From NCBI RefSeq assembly GCF_030538755.1, contig NZ_JAUNTJ010000011.1, positions 1 through 64,000 on the forward strand: a DNA stretch of 64,000 nucleotides. Reading direction: 5' to 3'. Both the position numbers and the translations under genes were made by a program. The DNA is from Paracoccus sp. (in: a-proteobacteria) (GTDB lineage: Bacteria; Pseudomonadota; Alphaproteobacteria; Rhodobacterales; Rhodobacteraceae). The notes beneath the pieces are model-generated. The model was not told the origin of the DNA and did not search any database. It worked only from the letters and a program-made list of their open reading frames with translations. Shown piece after piece: positions 38,302 through 46,814 of the stretch (its first letter is position 1; each line of letters starts with the position of its first letter).

Positions 38302-39226
38302 GTTCGGCCAGATCGGCGGCGGCTTCGGGATCGTCGATCAGCGGCAGCGACTGGCTGGCGCAATCCAGCGCGTTCAGCCTGCGGTTTGCCTCGTCCGCAG
38401 CGGCGCTGCCGGGAAAGCGGGCGGGGATTTCGGCCAGATACAGGCAGGCAGCCAGCGCATCGCCGCTGTCGCTGATGACCCGCGCCAGTCCCAGCAGGCT
38501 GGCCCCGGCCTGCGGCCCGTCGGGTGCTGCGGCAAAGGATTCCAGCCACGCCGCCCCGGCCCCCTGCGGATCGCCCGCACTGTCCAGCGCCGCGCCGCGC
38601 AGAAACAGCGCATTCGCCGTCAGCGGCCCGCCGGCGTGGGTCTGGGCAAAGGCCGCGAAAAGTTCGGCCGCGCGTTGAAAGTCACCCTGACCGAGCACCT
38701 CCTGCGCCCGGTCGAATTCGGCCTGTTCCGTGGTCGAGGCCGGTGCCGCGCCGGCACCGCCGTTGCTGTCGGGGACGGGCGCGATCACCGGGGCGACCGG
38801 CGCGCCGCCCTGCGCCATGCTGCCCAGATCGGGCTGCGTCATCAGCGCGCCCAGATCGCAGGCCGGGTCCATCTCGCACAGGCGGAACTCGATGTCGTTG
38901 ATGCGGCGGGTGCCATCGGTCACGACGTGGCCAATGCGGTTTTGCAACTGTTCGGTCTGGCCGGTCAGGCGGGCGATCTGCGCTTCGATCGCGTTCATGC
39001 GGTCGATGGCGCTGTCGCCGCCCGCCGCCTGAAAGCCCGCCGCGCCCGAGGCGTTCAGTTCGGCCCGCAGCGATTGCAGTTCGCTGGCCAGACTGCGCAA
39101 CTGGGCGCGCAGATCGGCCAGGGTGGTGGCCGCTTCAGCCGCGGGCTGCGCCGGTGCCGTCAACGGCGCGGCACAGCACAGCGTCAGCGCGACCAGCCCG
39201 GCCCGCATGATCCGGCCCCGCATCAT
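38294..39226 (-). CDS. cpoB: Tol-Pal cell division coordinator CpoB (YbgF)
   Basis: CpoB is a periplasmic protein that links Tol-Pal constriction to peptidoglycan synthesis. The 310-residue product has a signal peptide (MRAGLVALTLCCAAPLTAPA), an N-terminal coiled coil (LRAQLRSLASELQSLRAEL), a linker rich in Ala/Pro/Gly, and C-terminal TPR repeats starting FDRAQEVLGQGDFQRAAELF. Its start overlaps the pal stop by 4 bases. A start at 39208 would still give a full signal peptide. Confidence 0.93.
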   Translation of the reverse strand: MMRGRIMRAGLVALTLCCAAPLTAPAQPAAEAATTLADLRAQLRSLASELQSLRAELNASGAAGFQAAGGDSAIDRMNAIEAQIARLTGQTEQLQNRIGHVVTDGTRRINDIEFRLCEMDPACDLGALMTQPDLGSMAQGGAPVAPVIAPVPDSNGGAGAAPASTTEQAEFDRAQEVLGQGDFQRAAELFAAFAQTHAGGPLTANALFLRGAALDSAGDPQGAGAAWLESFAAAPDGPQAGASLLGLARVISDSGDALAACLYLAEIPARFPGSAAADEANRRLNALDCASQSLPLIDDPEAAADLAEHG

Positions 39227-39780
39227 ACCCCGGCCCCCGCGACAGGCGGCGCAACCGGCGCATCGGCGGGCGTCACGATGGTCACGGCCCGGCGGTTGCG
39301 GGCAAAACAGACCTCGGTCGAGCAGACCTCAAGCGGGCGTTCCTTGCCGAAAGAGCTGGTCTGCACCCGCGCGGTGTCGATGCCCTGCGCGATCAGGTAT
39401 TCCTGCACCGCGCCCGCCCGCCGGGCACCCAGGGCAAGGTTATATTCGCGCGTGCCCTTTTCATCCGAGTGGCCCTCGATCCGGGCGGTAAAGCCGGTGT
39501 GCTGGCGCAGCCATTCCGCCTGACGGGTCAGGATCGCGCGGGCCTCGGCCGACAGGTTCACCTCGTCCTGCATGAAGGTGACGGTATCGCCCACGGTGCC
39601 GCTGAAATAGGCCGCCGTCGCCTGCCCGCCCAAGTCGCCTTGCGTGATCCTGCCCTGATAGACCGCCCCGCGACCGCTGTTCACATAGGGGTCGGCGACC
39701 GGCTGCGGCGGGGCAGGCGGGGTGCAGGCCGCCAGCAGTGGCAGGGCCACGGCGGCGATCAGGGGAAAGCGGGGCGTCAT
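39223..39780 (-). CDS. pal: Peptidoglycan-associated lipoprotein
   Basis: Pal is an outer-membrane lipoprotein that binds peptidoglycan and TolB. The 185-residue product has the lipobox LLAAC (lipidated Cys19) and an OmpA-like domain with the peptidoglycan-binding motif IEGHSDEKGTREYNLALGARR. The ATG at 39780 is chosen because GAGGA lies 8 bases upstream; 39795 would overlap tolB but has a poorer site. Confidence 0.96.
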   Translation of the reverse strand: MTPRFPLIAAVALPLLAACTPPAPPQPVADPYVNSGRGAVYQGRITQGDLGGQATAAYFSGTVGDTVTFMQDEVNLSAEARAILTRQAEWLRQHTGFTARIEGHSDEKGTREYNLALGARRAGAVQEYLIAQGIDTARVQTSSFGKERPLEVCSTEVCFARNRRAVTIVTPADAPVAPPVAGAGV

Positions 39781-39791
39781 GGCCGGTGTCC

Positions 39792-41126
39792 TCATGGCAA
39801 AAGCGGTCCCCAGGACGGGTCCGAGGCCGCGAAATCCAGATCCAGCGGCCGCATGTTACGGCCAGTGATGTCCACAGAATGCAGACGCGGCGCACCATCG
39901 CCACCGGGCGTTACACGGGTGAACATCACCACCCGGCCATTGGGCGCCCAGCTTGGGCTTTCGTCAAGGAACGATTCCGTCAGGCTGCGTTCGCCCGACC
40001 CGTCGGTGCGCATGGCGCCGATATGAAAGGTGTCGCCGTTCTGGCGGGTAAAGGCGATCATATCGCCGCGCGGCGACCAGACGGGGCTGCTATAGCGTCC
40101 CTCGCCAAAGCTGATGCGCGCCGGCTCGCTGCCGGTCAGCGGCTGCACATACAGTTGCTGCGTGCCGGAACGGTCGCTTTCGAACACGATCTGGCTGCCA
40201 TCGGGGCTGAAATCGGGCGAAGTGTCGATACCGGGCGATTCGGCCAGAGGCCGCGCGGCCCCGGTGGCGGCATCCATCAGCCAGATGTCGGAATTGCCCC
40301 GCTTTTCACGGGAATAGACGATCCAGCGGCCATCGGGCGACCAGCGCGGCGCAAAGGCCATGCTGTCGCGCGCCGAGGTCAGCGGGCGCGAGGTGACGGA
40401 TTCCACATCCATCACCCGAATCTGCGGCACCCCCGTTTCAAAGCTGGTGAACAGGATGCTGGTCCCGTCGGGGGAAAAGCGCGGCGACAGCACCAGATGA
40501 GAATCGTCGGTCAGCCAGACGGGGTTGGCACCGTCGAAATCCATCACCCCCAGCCGCATCCGGCGCGCGTCCTTGGGGCCGGTTTCCTGAATAAAGGCCA
40601 CGCGGCTGTCGAAATAGGGGCCTTCGCCGGTCAGCCGGGCATAGATCTGATCGGCGATCTTATGCGCGGCGCGGCGCCAGTCGGCATGGGCGGTGACGAA
40701 TTGCATCCCCTCGCCCAGGGGCTGGCCCGCCACCACGTCGAACAGGCGGAACTTGACGGTGACTTCGGCGGCATCACCTTCGCCCGTCACGGCCACATCG
40801 CCCGTGACCAGCGCCTGCGCATTGATCGCGCGCCAGTCGGCATAGGCGACGGGGCTGCGAAAGCTGGCGGGGGTGGTGATATGCGCCTCATCGGGGATGG
40901 CGCGGAACAGGCTGGTGCCGGTCAGATCGTCGATCACCACCTGCCGCACCTTCGCGGCCATGTCCGCATCACCGTGAAAGGGTGCGATCGCCAGCGGCAT
41001 GGGTTCGGTGACGCCATCGGTGATCTCGATCCGCAACGGGCCTTCCTGGTCTTGCGCAAAGGCGGGCGCCGCCAGCGGCAGGGCGGCGGTCAGCAAGGCG
41101 CAAAACGGGATCACACGGCAAAACAT
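39792..41126 (-). CDS. tolB: Tol-Pal beta-propeller protein TolB
   Basis: TolB is the periplasmic link between Pal and TolA. The 444-residue product has a signal peptide ending near APAFA-QD, an N-terminal D1/D2 domain, and a six-bladed beta-propeller with repeated PDG-type motifs: SPRFSPDGTSILFTSFE, APRWSPDGRWIVYSR, SPDFSPDGSQIVFESDR and SPVWSPRGDMIAFTR. It lies 37 bases after tolA. Confidence 0.97.
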   Translation of the reverse strand: MFCRVIPFCALLTAALPLAAPAFAQDQEGPLRIEITDGVTEPMPLAIAPFHGDADMAAKVRQVVIDDLTGTSLFRAIPDEAHITTPASFRSPVAYADWRAINAQALVTGDVAVTGEGDAAEVTVKFRLFDVVAGQPLGEGMQFVTAHADWRRAAHKIADQIYARLTGEGPYFDSRVAFIQETGPKDARRMRLGVMDFDGANPVWLTDDSHLVLSPRFSPDGTSILFTSFETGVPQIRVMDVESVTSRPLTSARDSMAFAPRWSPDGRWIVYSREKRGNSDIWLMDAATGAARPLAESPGIDTSPDFSPDGSQIVFESDRSGTQQLYVQPLTGSEPARISFGEGRYSSPVWSPRGDMIAFTRQNGDTFHIGAMRTDGSGERSLTESFLDESPSWAPNGRVVMFTRVTPGGDGAPRLHSVDITGRNMRPLDLDFAASDPSWGPLLP

Positions 41127-41163
41127 ATCCGGTCCTTAGCAATGTTGGCCCTGCGGCGAAAGA

Positions 41164-42747
41164 TCAGTTCACGCTTAGCCCCTGAGGGCGGAAATCGACG
41201 ATGATTTCGCGCCAGCGGTTGTATTTTTCCGGCGGCAGCGCGTAACCGCCCCGGCCACATTCCAGAATGGCGCGGCTGGCCACCTCGAACGCCTGCTGCA
41301 CGGCGGCGGGCGATCCGCCATCCGACGCATCCAGCCGCAGCGTGGCCTGATCGGGGATGCCGTTCATATTCATCTGAAAGCGCACCGAAACCGAGGTCTG
41401 CGCCGCGTCCAGTGACAGCATGGCGCGGTTCCAGCAGGCGTTGATGGCGACGACCAGCCCTTCGCGTTCCGACAGCGACAGCGGCGGGCCGTCCGCCGCC
41501 CCGGCATTGGGGGCACCAAGCGCGCGGTCCAGCGCCATCGCCAAGGCGTCGCCCTGCGGTTCGGTGCGCGAGGCCCCGACCGCCGCCGCAGCCCCCGCAT
41601 CGCGCACCGCCTGTTCGGCGCGCGCGGCATCATCCAGCGCCGCCTGCAATTCCGCCGACAGCCCGCCGCCGATGCTGGCCGCTGCGTCGGGATCGGTCGC
41701 AAAGGCATCTGCCAGTGCCTCGGCCAGCGGATCATAGGGCATTTCGGCCGACCGCCGCCGCGCGGCCTCGGCCTCGGCCTGCCGTGCGGCTTCGGCGGCT
41801 TGTTCCTGCGCGATGCGGTCTGCTTCGGCCTGCCGGGCGGCTTCGGCGGCCTGTTCCTGAGCGATGCGATCCGCCTCGGCTTGCCGCCGTGCTTCTTCGG
41901 CCTGCCGCTGCGCCTCGGCCTGACGTGCGGCCTGTGCGGCGCGTTCCTGTGCGATGCGCTGCGCCTCGGCCTGACGGGCCTGTTCTGCCGCCTGTTCCTG
42001 TGCAATCCGATCTGCCTCGGCTTGGCGCGCGGCTTCGGCGGCTTGTTCCTGGGCAATGCGGTCCGCCTCGGCCTGACGCTGTGCCTGTTCCTCGGCCTGC
42101 TGGCGCGCGGCCTCGGCGAGGCGGGCCTCGCGGGCGGCCAGCAGCCCGTCGGGGCGGGCCTGTGGGCGGGGCGAGGCGTCCAGCGCCAGCTCCGAACGCG
42201 GCTGCGGGGCGGTTTCAGGCGCGGCGGGGGGCGTCAGGCCGGTTTCCGCCTGTGGCGCGGGCGGTGCGACCGGGGCCTGCGCGGTTTGCGGCGGGGCAGG
42301 GGGCGCGGGCAGGGGTGCCGGGGCCGGTGCGCTGTCGGGCGTGGGTGCGGCCATCTGCGGCAGTTCCGTGGCCGCGCTGACCGGGGCCGCGGGGGGGACG
42401 CCGCTCAGATCCGGCTGGTCCTCGGCGGGCTGCGGCGCGGGCAGAGCGGCGGCGGTGTCGGGTGTGTCGGTCGGCGCGGCAGCGTCGGGCAGAGGCGCGG
42501 CGCTGTCATCGGCGGGCGGTTGCGGCAGGGCGGCAATGTCGGTCGTGCCCGGCGTTATCGGCCCGGCCCCGCGTGATGCGGCGGCAAAGTCCTGAAATTC
42601 GGCCTCGGACATGGTGGTGACTTCGGTCTGGCGGATCGCCGGGCCATCTTGCGGGCGCAGGAAAGCCCCCGCCAGCACTGCCCAGAGGATCAGCCCGCCA
42701 TGCGCCACCCCCGAGGTCCAGCGCCCGATGCGTTCGGCCCGCTCCAT
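41164..42747 (-). CDS. tolA: Tol-Pal inner-membrane protein TolA
   Basis: TolA spans the periplasm and transmits proton-motive force from TolQR to Pal. The 527-residue product has one N-terminal transmembrane helix (GVAHGGLILWAVLAGAFL) and a Pro/Ala-rich segment (about residues 50-185). A long helical domain follows, built from tandem copies of AEADRIAQEQAAEAARQ (about 212-335), and then a globular C-terminal domain. It is longer than E. coli TolA (421) because of the Pro/Ala segment and the repeats. It starts 3 bases after tolR. Confidence 0.92.
   Translation of the reverse strand: MERAERIGRWTSGVAHGGLILWAVLAGAFLRPQDGPAIRQTEVTTMSEAEFQDFAAASRGAGPITPGTTDIAALPQPPADDSAAPLPDAAAPTDTPDTAAALPAPQPAEDQPDLSGVPPAAPVSAATELPQMAAPTPDSAPAPAPLPAPPAPPQTAQAPVAPPAPQAETGLTPPAAPETAPQPRSELALDASPRPQARPDGLLAAREARLAEAARQQAEEQAQRQAEADRIAQEQAAEAARQAEADRIAQEQAAEQARQAEAQRIAQERAAQAARQAEAQRQAEEARRQAEADRIAQEQAAEAARQAEADRIAQEQAAEAARQAEAEAARRRSAEMPYDPLAEALADAFATDPDAAASIGGGLSAELQAALDDAARAEQAVRDAGAAAAVGASRTEPQGDALAMALDRALGAPNAGAADGPPLSLSEREGLVVAINACWNRAMLSLDAAQTSVSVRFQMNMNGIPDQATLRLDASDGGSPAAVQQAFEVASRAILECGRGGYALPPEKYNRWREIIVDFRPQGLSVN
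41746..42110 (-). repeat. Imperfect tandem repeats in tolA
   Basis: The DNA coding for domain II is made of about ten related units of 45-54 bases (for example GCCTCGGCCTGACG with GTTCCTGTGCGATGCG). They encode heptad-like helical repeats. Such repeats can change length by slippage. Confidence 0.75.
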
Positions 42748-42750
42748 GGC

Positions 42751-43209
42751 TTAACCGCCCATCCGCGGCCCGCCGGTTTCCGTCACCAGCACCAGATCGG
42801 TCAGGCCCGCCGCGTTCAGCGCCCCCATCACCTGCACCACGCGGGCATAGGGGATGCTGCCATCGGCCCGCAAAAAGATGCGTTGCGACTGGCGTTCGGC
42901 CAGCACCGCGCCAAGGCGCGCGATCAGTTCGGATTCGGTGACGGCGCTGTCCATCACCCGGATGTCGCCCTCGACCGGGATCGACACGACCAGCGGTTCC
43001 TCGGGTTCGGTCGGGACGGCCTGCGCGGCGGTGCGCGGCAGTTCCAGCGGCACGCCCACGGTTAACAGAGGGGCCGCGACCATGAAGATAATCAGCAGCA
43101 CCAGCATCACATCCACGAAGGGCGTGACGTTGATTTCCGCCATGGGCGCATTGCGCCGCCGCCCGCGTGCGCCGCGCCCCCGCGCCATACGTCTGACCAC
43201 CTGCGCCAT
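42751..43209 (-). CDS. tolR: Tol-Pal proton-channel protein TolR
   Basis: TolR is an ExbD-like component that forms the Tol motor channel with TolQ. The 152-residue product has a basic N-terminus (GRGARGRRRNAPMAEINVTP). Its single transmembrane helix FVDVMLVLLIIFMVAAP carries the essential Asp, and a periplasmic domain follows. It lies 2 bases after tolQ and 3 before tolA. Confidence 0.96.
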   Translation of the reverse strand: MAQVVRRMARGRGARGRRRNAPMAEINVTPFVDVMLVLLIIFMVAAPLLTVGVPLELPRTAAQAVPTEPEEPLVVSIPVEGDIRVMDSAVTESELIARLGAVLAERQSQRIFLRADGSIPYARVVQVMGALNAAGLTDLVLVTETGGPRMGG

Positions 43210-43211
43210 GG

Positions 43212-43904
43212 TCAGTCCGCAGCCATCTGCCGCGACAGCAGGGTGGAAAATTCGTCGGCAAAGGTTTCGTAATTGCCCGTGATGCGATCGGCATCGCCCG
43301 ACAGTTTGTTATAGAACACCACCGCCGGGATTGCGGCCAGCAGGCCAAGCGCGGTCGCCAGCAGCGCCTCGGCGATGCCGGGGGCGACGACGGCAAGGTT
43401 GGTATTCTGGCTGACGGCGATGCCTTCGAACGCGTTCTTGATGCCCCAGACGGTGCCGAACAGCCCGATGAAGGGGGCGGTCGCGCCGGTGGTGGCCAGA
43501 AAGGACAGGCCGCGCATCAGCCGCGTTTCTTCGCGCTGGATGGCGACGTTCATGGCGCGGTCGATGCGCTGGCCGGCTCCGGGGATCAGCGCGCCATCAT
43601 CGCGGTGGCTGCGCCGCCATTCGGTCATCCCGGCGGCAAAGATGCGTTCTGCCGCGCCGCGCGGCGTGTCGCCGATGCGGTCATACAGATCGTCCAGCGG
43701 CTCGCCCGACCAGAAGCTGCGGTCGAAACGCCCGGCAGAGGTGCGGGCGGCGGCGAAGGCCAGCAGTTTCTGAATGATGATCGCCCATGCCCAGAAGGAC
43801 ATCAGGATCAGCACCACCATCACGACCTTGACGGTCAGCGAGGCGCGGGCAAACAGCGCCAACAGCGAAAAGTCGATGGCCTGTGCGGCCTGAAGGGTTT
43901 CCAT
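43212..43904 (-). CDS. tolQ: Tol-Pal proton-channel protein TolQ
   Basis: TolQ is an ExbB/MotA-like inner-membrane protein. The 230-residue product has three transmembrane helices: VVMVVLILMSFWAWAIIIQ, ATTGATAPFIGLFGTVWGIK (the conserved channel helix) and GIAEALLATALGLLAAIPAVVFYN. It is the first gene of the tight tolQRAB run, and a GC-rich repeat separates it from ybgC upstream. Confidence 0.97.
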   Translation of the reverse strand: METLQAAQAIDFSLLALFARASLTVKVVMVVLILMSFWAWAIIIQKLLAFAAARTSAGRFDRSFWSGEPLDDLYDRIGDTPRGAAERIFAAGMTEWRRSHRDDGALIPGAGQRIDRAMNVAIQREETRLMRGLSFLATTGATAPFIGLFGTVWGIKNAFEGIAVSQNTNLAVVAPGIAEALLATALGLLAAIPAVVFYNKLSGDADRITGNYETFADEFSTLLSRQMAAD

Positions 43905-44006
43905 GCTCTGCCTCTTGTGTGCCCGTCTGTGGCGGGCTTCTAGCGGCAGTTTACGCCGTCGTCAGCGGCTTGGGCAACACTTTGGCGCGAGGCCGGGGTG
44001 AGCAGG

Positions 44007-44052
44007 CCGGGGGCCAGCCCCCGGACCCCCGGGATATTTACGGACCAAAGAT
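44007..44052. repeat. GC-rich palindromic intergenic repeat
   Basis: CCGGGGG (44007-44013), loop CCAG, CCCCCGG (44018-44024) is followed by ACCCCCGGGATATTTACGGACC. I recall GC palindromes followed by GGGATATTT as common dispersed repeats between Rhodobacteraceae genes. It fills the 172-base gap between ybgC and tolQ. Confidence 0.6.
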
Positions 44053-44076
44053 GGGCTGCGCGGTTTGTCTGTGGGG

Positions 44077-44481
44077 TCAGCCGGGGCTTTCCTGCGGGAA
44101 AAGCGCCGCTGCGACCGAGGCGGGGATGCGGGTCGGGCGGCCGCTGTTCAGCGCGACGCAGACCACGGTGACGATGGCGCGGAACAGGGGCACCCCGTCG
44201 CGCAGCACATCCTGCCCCATCACGATCCGCGATCCGCCCAGTTGGATCGGGCGCGTTTCGACCGTCAGCAGGTCGTCGAAGCGGGCCGGGGACAGGTAGT
44301 CGGCCTCGACCCGGCGAACGGCGAAGACGATGCCCGTATCCTTGAGCGCGGCCTGATCCACGCCAAGGTCGCGCAGCCATTCTGACCGCGCCCGTTCGAT
44401 GAATTTCAAATAGTTGGCGTAATAGACGATTCCGGCAAGGTCGGTATCCTCGTAATAAATACGGATCGGGAATTTGTGCAT
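44077..44481 (-). CDS. ybgC: Tol-Pal associated acyl-CoA thioesterase YbgC
   Basis: YbgC is a hotdog-fold thioesterase regularly encoded ahead of tolQ. The 134-residue product starts MHKFPIRIYYEDTDLAGIVY and has the 4-hydroxybenzoyl-CoA thioesterase signature (Asp in YEDTD, YANYLKFIERAR), then VEADYLSPARFDDLLTVET. The ATG at 44481 is used because the family N-terminus begins there and GGAAAG precedes it. It may share its message with tolQ through the repeat-containing gap. Confidence 0.95.
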   Translation of the reverse strand: MHKFPIRIYYEDTDLAGIVYYANYLKFIERARSEWLRDLGVDQAALKDTGIVFAVRRVEADYLSPARFDDLLTVETRPIQLGGSRIVMGQDVLRDGVPLFRAIVTVVCVALNSGRPTRIPASVAAALFPQESPG

Positions 44482-44697
44482 TCTGGTTCTTTCCGTGGCT
44501 TTGCCCAATCAGTTTGTGGCCTGCTTTGTTGCTGTCGTCCAGCACCGGGCGGCGTATTTTGAACGGGGCGGTCTTGTTTTGGTGTGCGGCATGGTAAATA
44601 AGCAGCCTGCTTGGATAAATATTGCAAGCGGTGGTCAGAATCGTTGACAAGCGATTGTTATTTCTGATCCTGAACCGGGCTGAATTGGGGGAAATTT

Positions 44698-45660
44698 GTG
44701 CTGCGGTTTATGTGTTATTTGTTGGCGTCGCTGGTTTTTCTGACCGCTCCATCCGGATTGCGCGCGCAAGAGGATATGTCGCAGCAGGCGCAAAACCTGC
44801 GCCAGATTGTCGCCGCGCTAGAGGATGAGGCGGCGCAGCTGACGCAACAGGCCGAGGCGTTGCGATCCGACGTTGCCGCCTTGACCGGCGAGCGCGACGC
44901 GGCGCAGGCGCAGATTACCCAGGCGCAACAGGCCGCCGCTGAACATGAGCAGGTGGCAGCGCAACTGACCGAGGCCCGGTCCGAACTGGACCAGTTGGCA
45001 CAGCAGGCCGAGGCTGCGCGCGCCGAGGTTGCCGCCCTGACCGGCGAACGTGATGCGGTGCAGGCGCAGATCGCTGAGCAGACCGAGGCGGCGCAGGCTC
45101 TGACTGCGCGGCAGGCCGAGGTGCGGGCCGAGCTTGACACAGCAGAGGCGCGTCTGGCGCAGTTGGCGGCGGATGAGGCGGCGCAGCAGGATCGCGTGAC
45201 CGCCGCGCAGGCCGAGGCCGAGACAGCCGCCGCACAGCAGGCGCAGGTTGCGGGCGATGCCGCAGCGGCGCGGGATGAGCTGGCCGCGCTGCAATCGCAG
45301 GCGGAAACGCTGCGTGGCGAAGTCGCTGCGCTGACGGCTGATCGTGATGCGGTATCGGCGGATGTGGCGGCCCTGCGCGATCAGGCAGCGGCGCAGCCCA
45401 CCCCTGTTGCCGAGGCAGACGCCCTGCCAGCCACGTCGCAATCGCAGCCGCAGCAGGCGACAGACAGCCGCGCGCGTCTGGCGGCCATTGACGCGGCCTT
45501 GGCCAATGCGCCGGGGTTGCCCGCCGATCCGGCCCTGCGCACCCGTCTGCGCAACCTGCTGGCCGATGGCACCTGTGCCCCCGAGGCATTGGGGCAGGTG
45601 CAGAACCCCATCAACCGGCAGACCCTGCTGGTGCTTGTATCTCGACTTGGCGGCTGCTGA
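44698..45660 (+). CDS. Secreted coiled-coil protein, unknown function
   Basis: This encodes 320 residues starting at GTG 44698, which has GGGGG 6 bases upstream. A signal peptide (MLRFMCYLLASLVFLTAPSG, cleaved near LRA-QE) leads to an Ala/Gln/Glu-rich coiled coil from about residue 27 to 215. The coil is built from repeats such as AEVAALTGERDAVQAQIAEQ. A Pro/Ser/Gln linker and a C-terminal helical segment with two Cys (LADGTCAPEALG and the last residue) complete it. I do not recognise a family beyond its coiled coil. Only 28 bases separate it from the TAXI-type gene, so the two are probably co-expressed and both periplasmic. Confidence 0.82.
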   Translation: MLRFMCYLLASLVFLTAPSGLRAQEDMSQQAQNLRQIVAALEDEAAQLTQQAEALRSDVAALTGERDAAQAQITQAQQAAAEHEQVAAQLTEARSELDQLAQQAEAARAEVAALTGERDAVQAQIAEQTEAAQALTARQAEVRAELDTAEARLAQLAADEAAQQDRVTAAQAEAETAAAQQAQVAGDAAAARDELAALQSQAETLRGEVAALTADRDAVSADVAALRDQAAAQPTPVAEADALPATSQSQPQQATDSRARLAAIDAALANAPGLPADPALRTRLRNLLADGTCAPEALGQVQNPINRQTLLVLVSRLGGC

Positions 45661-45688
45661 CGTCAGGGACCAACAAAGGAAACAAACC

Positions 45689-46738
45689 ATGAGACTGTCA
45701 CGGATTCTGCGCCAGATTGCCTTTGCGGCCGCCCTTGTCACGGGGCCGCTGTTGCCAGCCCATGCGCAAGGAACCGAGATGAGTGTGATGACCGGCGGTC
45801 CGACCGGCACCTATATCCAGTTCGGTCGCGATATGGCGGGTTTGATGCAGCAATGCGGGCAGACGCTGAATGTGGTGGAATCGGCCGGCTCGCTGGAAAA
45901 CTTTCTGGGTGTGCGTCAGCGCCCCAGCACGCAGTTCGGCATCGTCCAGAACGACGTGCTGGAATATATGCAGACCTTCGCTGCGGATGATCCGGCGGTG
46001 GCCCGTGCGATCACCGGCGTGCGCATCGCCTTTCCGTTGTATGAGGAAGAAGTGCATATCCTTGCCCGCAACGACATCGCCGATTTTCAGGGGCTGGCGG
46101 GCAAGCGTGTGGCGATCGGGGTGGAAAACAGCGGCACCTTTCTGACCGCCTCGCTGATGCTGTCGCTGTCCGGGGTCGAGCCGGCGGAAACGGTGCAGAT
46201 CTCGCCCGCCGATGCGCTGCCGGAACTGAAGGCCGGGAATATCGACGCGTTCTTTTATGTCGCGGGTGCCCCGGCGGCGATCTATACCGAAGGGCAGATC
46301 GACGGGGCGCAGTTCCATCTGCTGCCGATTGCCGACCCGACGCTGAGCGCGGTTTACACTCCGGCAACCATTCCGGCGGGCACCTATGATTTCCAGTCGC
46401 AGGCGGTCGAGTTGCTGGCGGTCAAGGCGGTGCTGATGACCTATGAATATAATCCGCGTCAGAATGCCTATCACCGGGCGGCGTGCAATGGCGTGTCGGA
46501 TCTGTCGTCGCTGATCCTGACCCGGCTGGATGATCTGCGCGAAAACGGGCATCCGAAATGGAAGGATGTCGATCTGTCCGACATTCCCCCCGGCTGGGAT
46601 ATTGCAAGCTGCGTGAACCGGGGCATCAGCCCGGATTATCAGGCGAACTGCACCGCCCCCGCCACCCCTGCCGCGGCCATCGAAAGCGAAGCGAACGAGG
46701 CGTATCGCCGCAGCATCTGCGCCGCCCTGGGCTGCTGA
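45689..46738 (+). CDS. TAXI-family (TRAP-type) solute-binding protein
   Basis: This 349-residue periplasmic binding protein has a signal peptide (cleaved near AHA-QG, residue 26) and the TAXI core: SVMTGGPTGTYIQFGRDMAG, FGIVQNDVLEYM, GKRVAIGVENSGTFLTAS and IDAFFYVAGAPA. TAXI proteins feed solutes to TRAP permeases, but no DctM/DctQ-like gene is in this window. About seven Cys in the mature chain, several near the C-terminus (ending CAALGC), suggest disulfides. AAAGGA lies 8 bases before the ATG. A strong terminator follows. Confidence 0.9.
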   Translation: MRLSRILRQIAFAAALVTGPLLPAHAQGTEMSVMTGGPTGTYIQFGRDMAGLMQQCGQTLNVVESAGSLENFLGVRQRPSTQFGIVQNDVLEYMQTFAADDPAVARAITGVRIAFPLYEEEVHILARNDIADFQGLAGKRVAIGVENSGTFLTASLMLSLSGVEPAETVQISPADALPELKAGNIDAFFYVAGAPAAIYTEGQIDGAQFHLLPIADPTLSAVYTPATIPAGTYDFQSQAVELLAVKAVLMTYEYNPRQNAYHRAACNGVSDLSSLILTRLDDLRENGHPKWKDVDLSDIPPGWDIASCVNRGISPDYQANCTAPATPAAAIESEANEAYRRSICAALGC

Positions 46739-46757
46739 TCTGTGCCCTGACGGCAAG

Positions 46758-46784
46758 CGCCCGGTGCGATGCGCCGGGCGTTTT
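46758..46784 (+). terminator. Terminator after the TAXI gene
   Basis: CGCCCGG (46758-46764) pairs with CCGGGCG (46774-46780), followed by TTTTGCTGTTTT. Confidence 0.85.
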
Positions 46785-46814
46785 GCTGTTTTCAGATGCG
46801 TTGCGCGGGCTGGC

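Noticed and set aside
41746..42110. Short tandem repeats
   Set aside because: They encode the helical domain of TolA. They are in frame and expected for this protein, so not a CRISPR or mobile element.
44640..44672. TTGACA at 44644 as a promoter for the coiled-coil gene
   Set aside because: No acceptable -10 lies 16-18 bases downstream, so I do not call it although the region is AT-rich.
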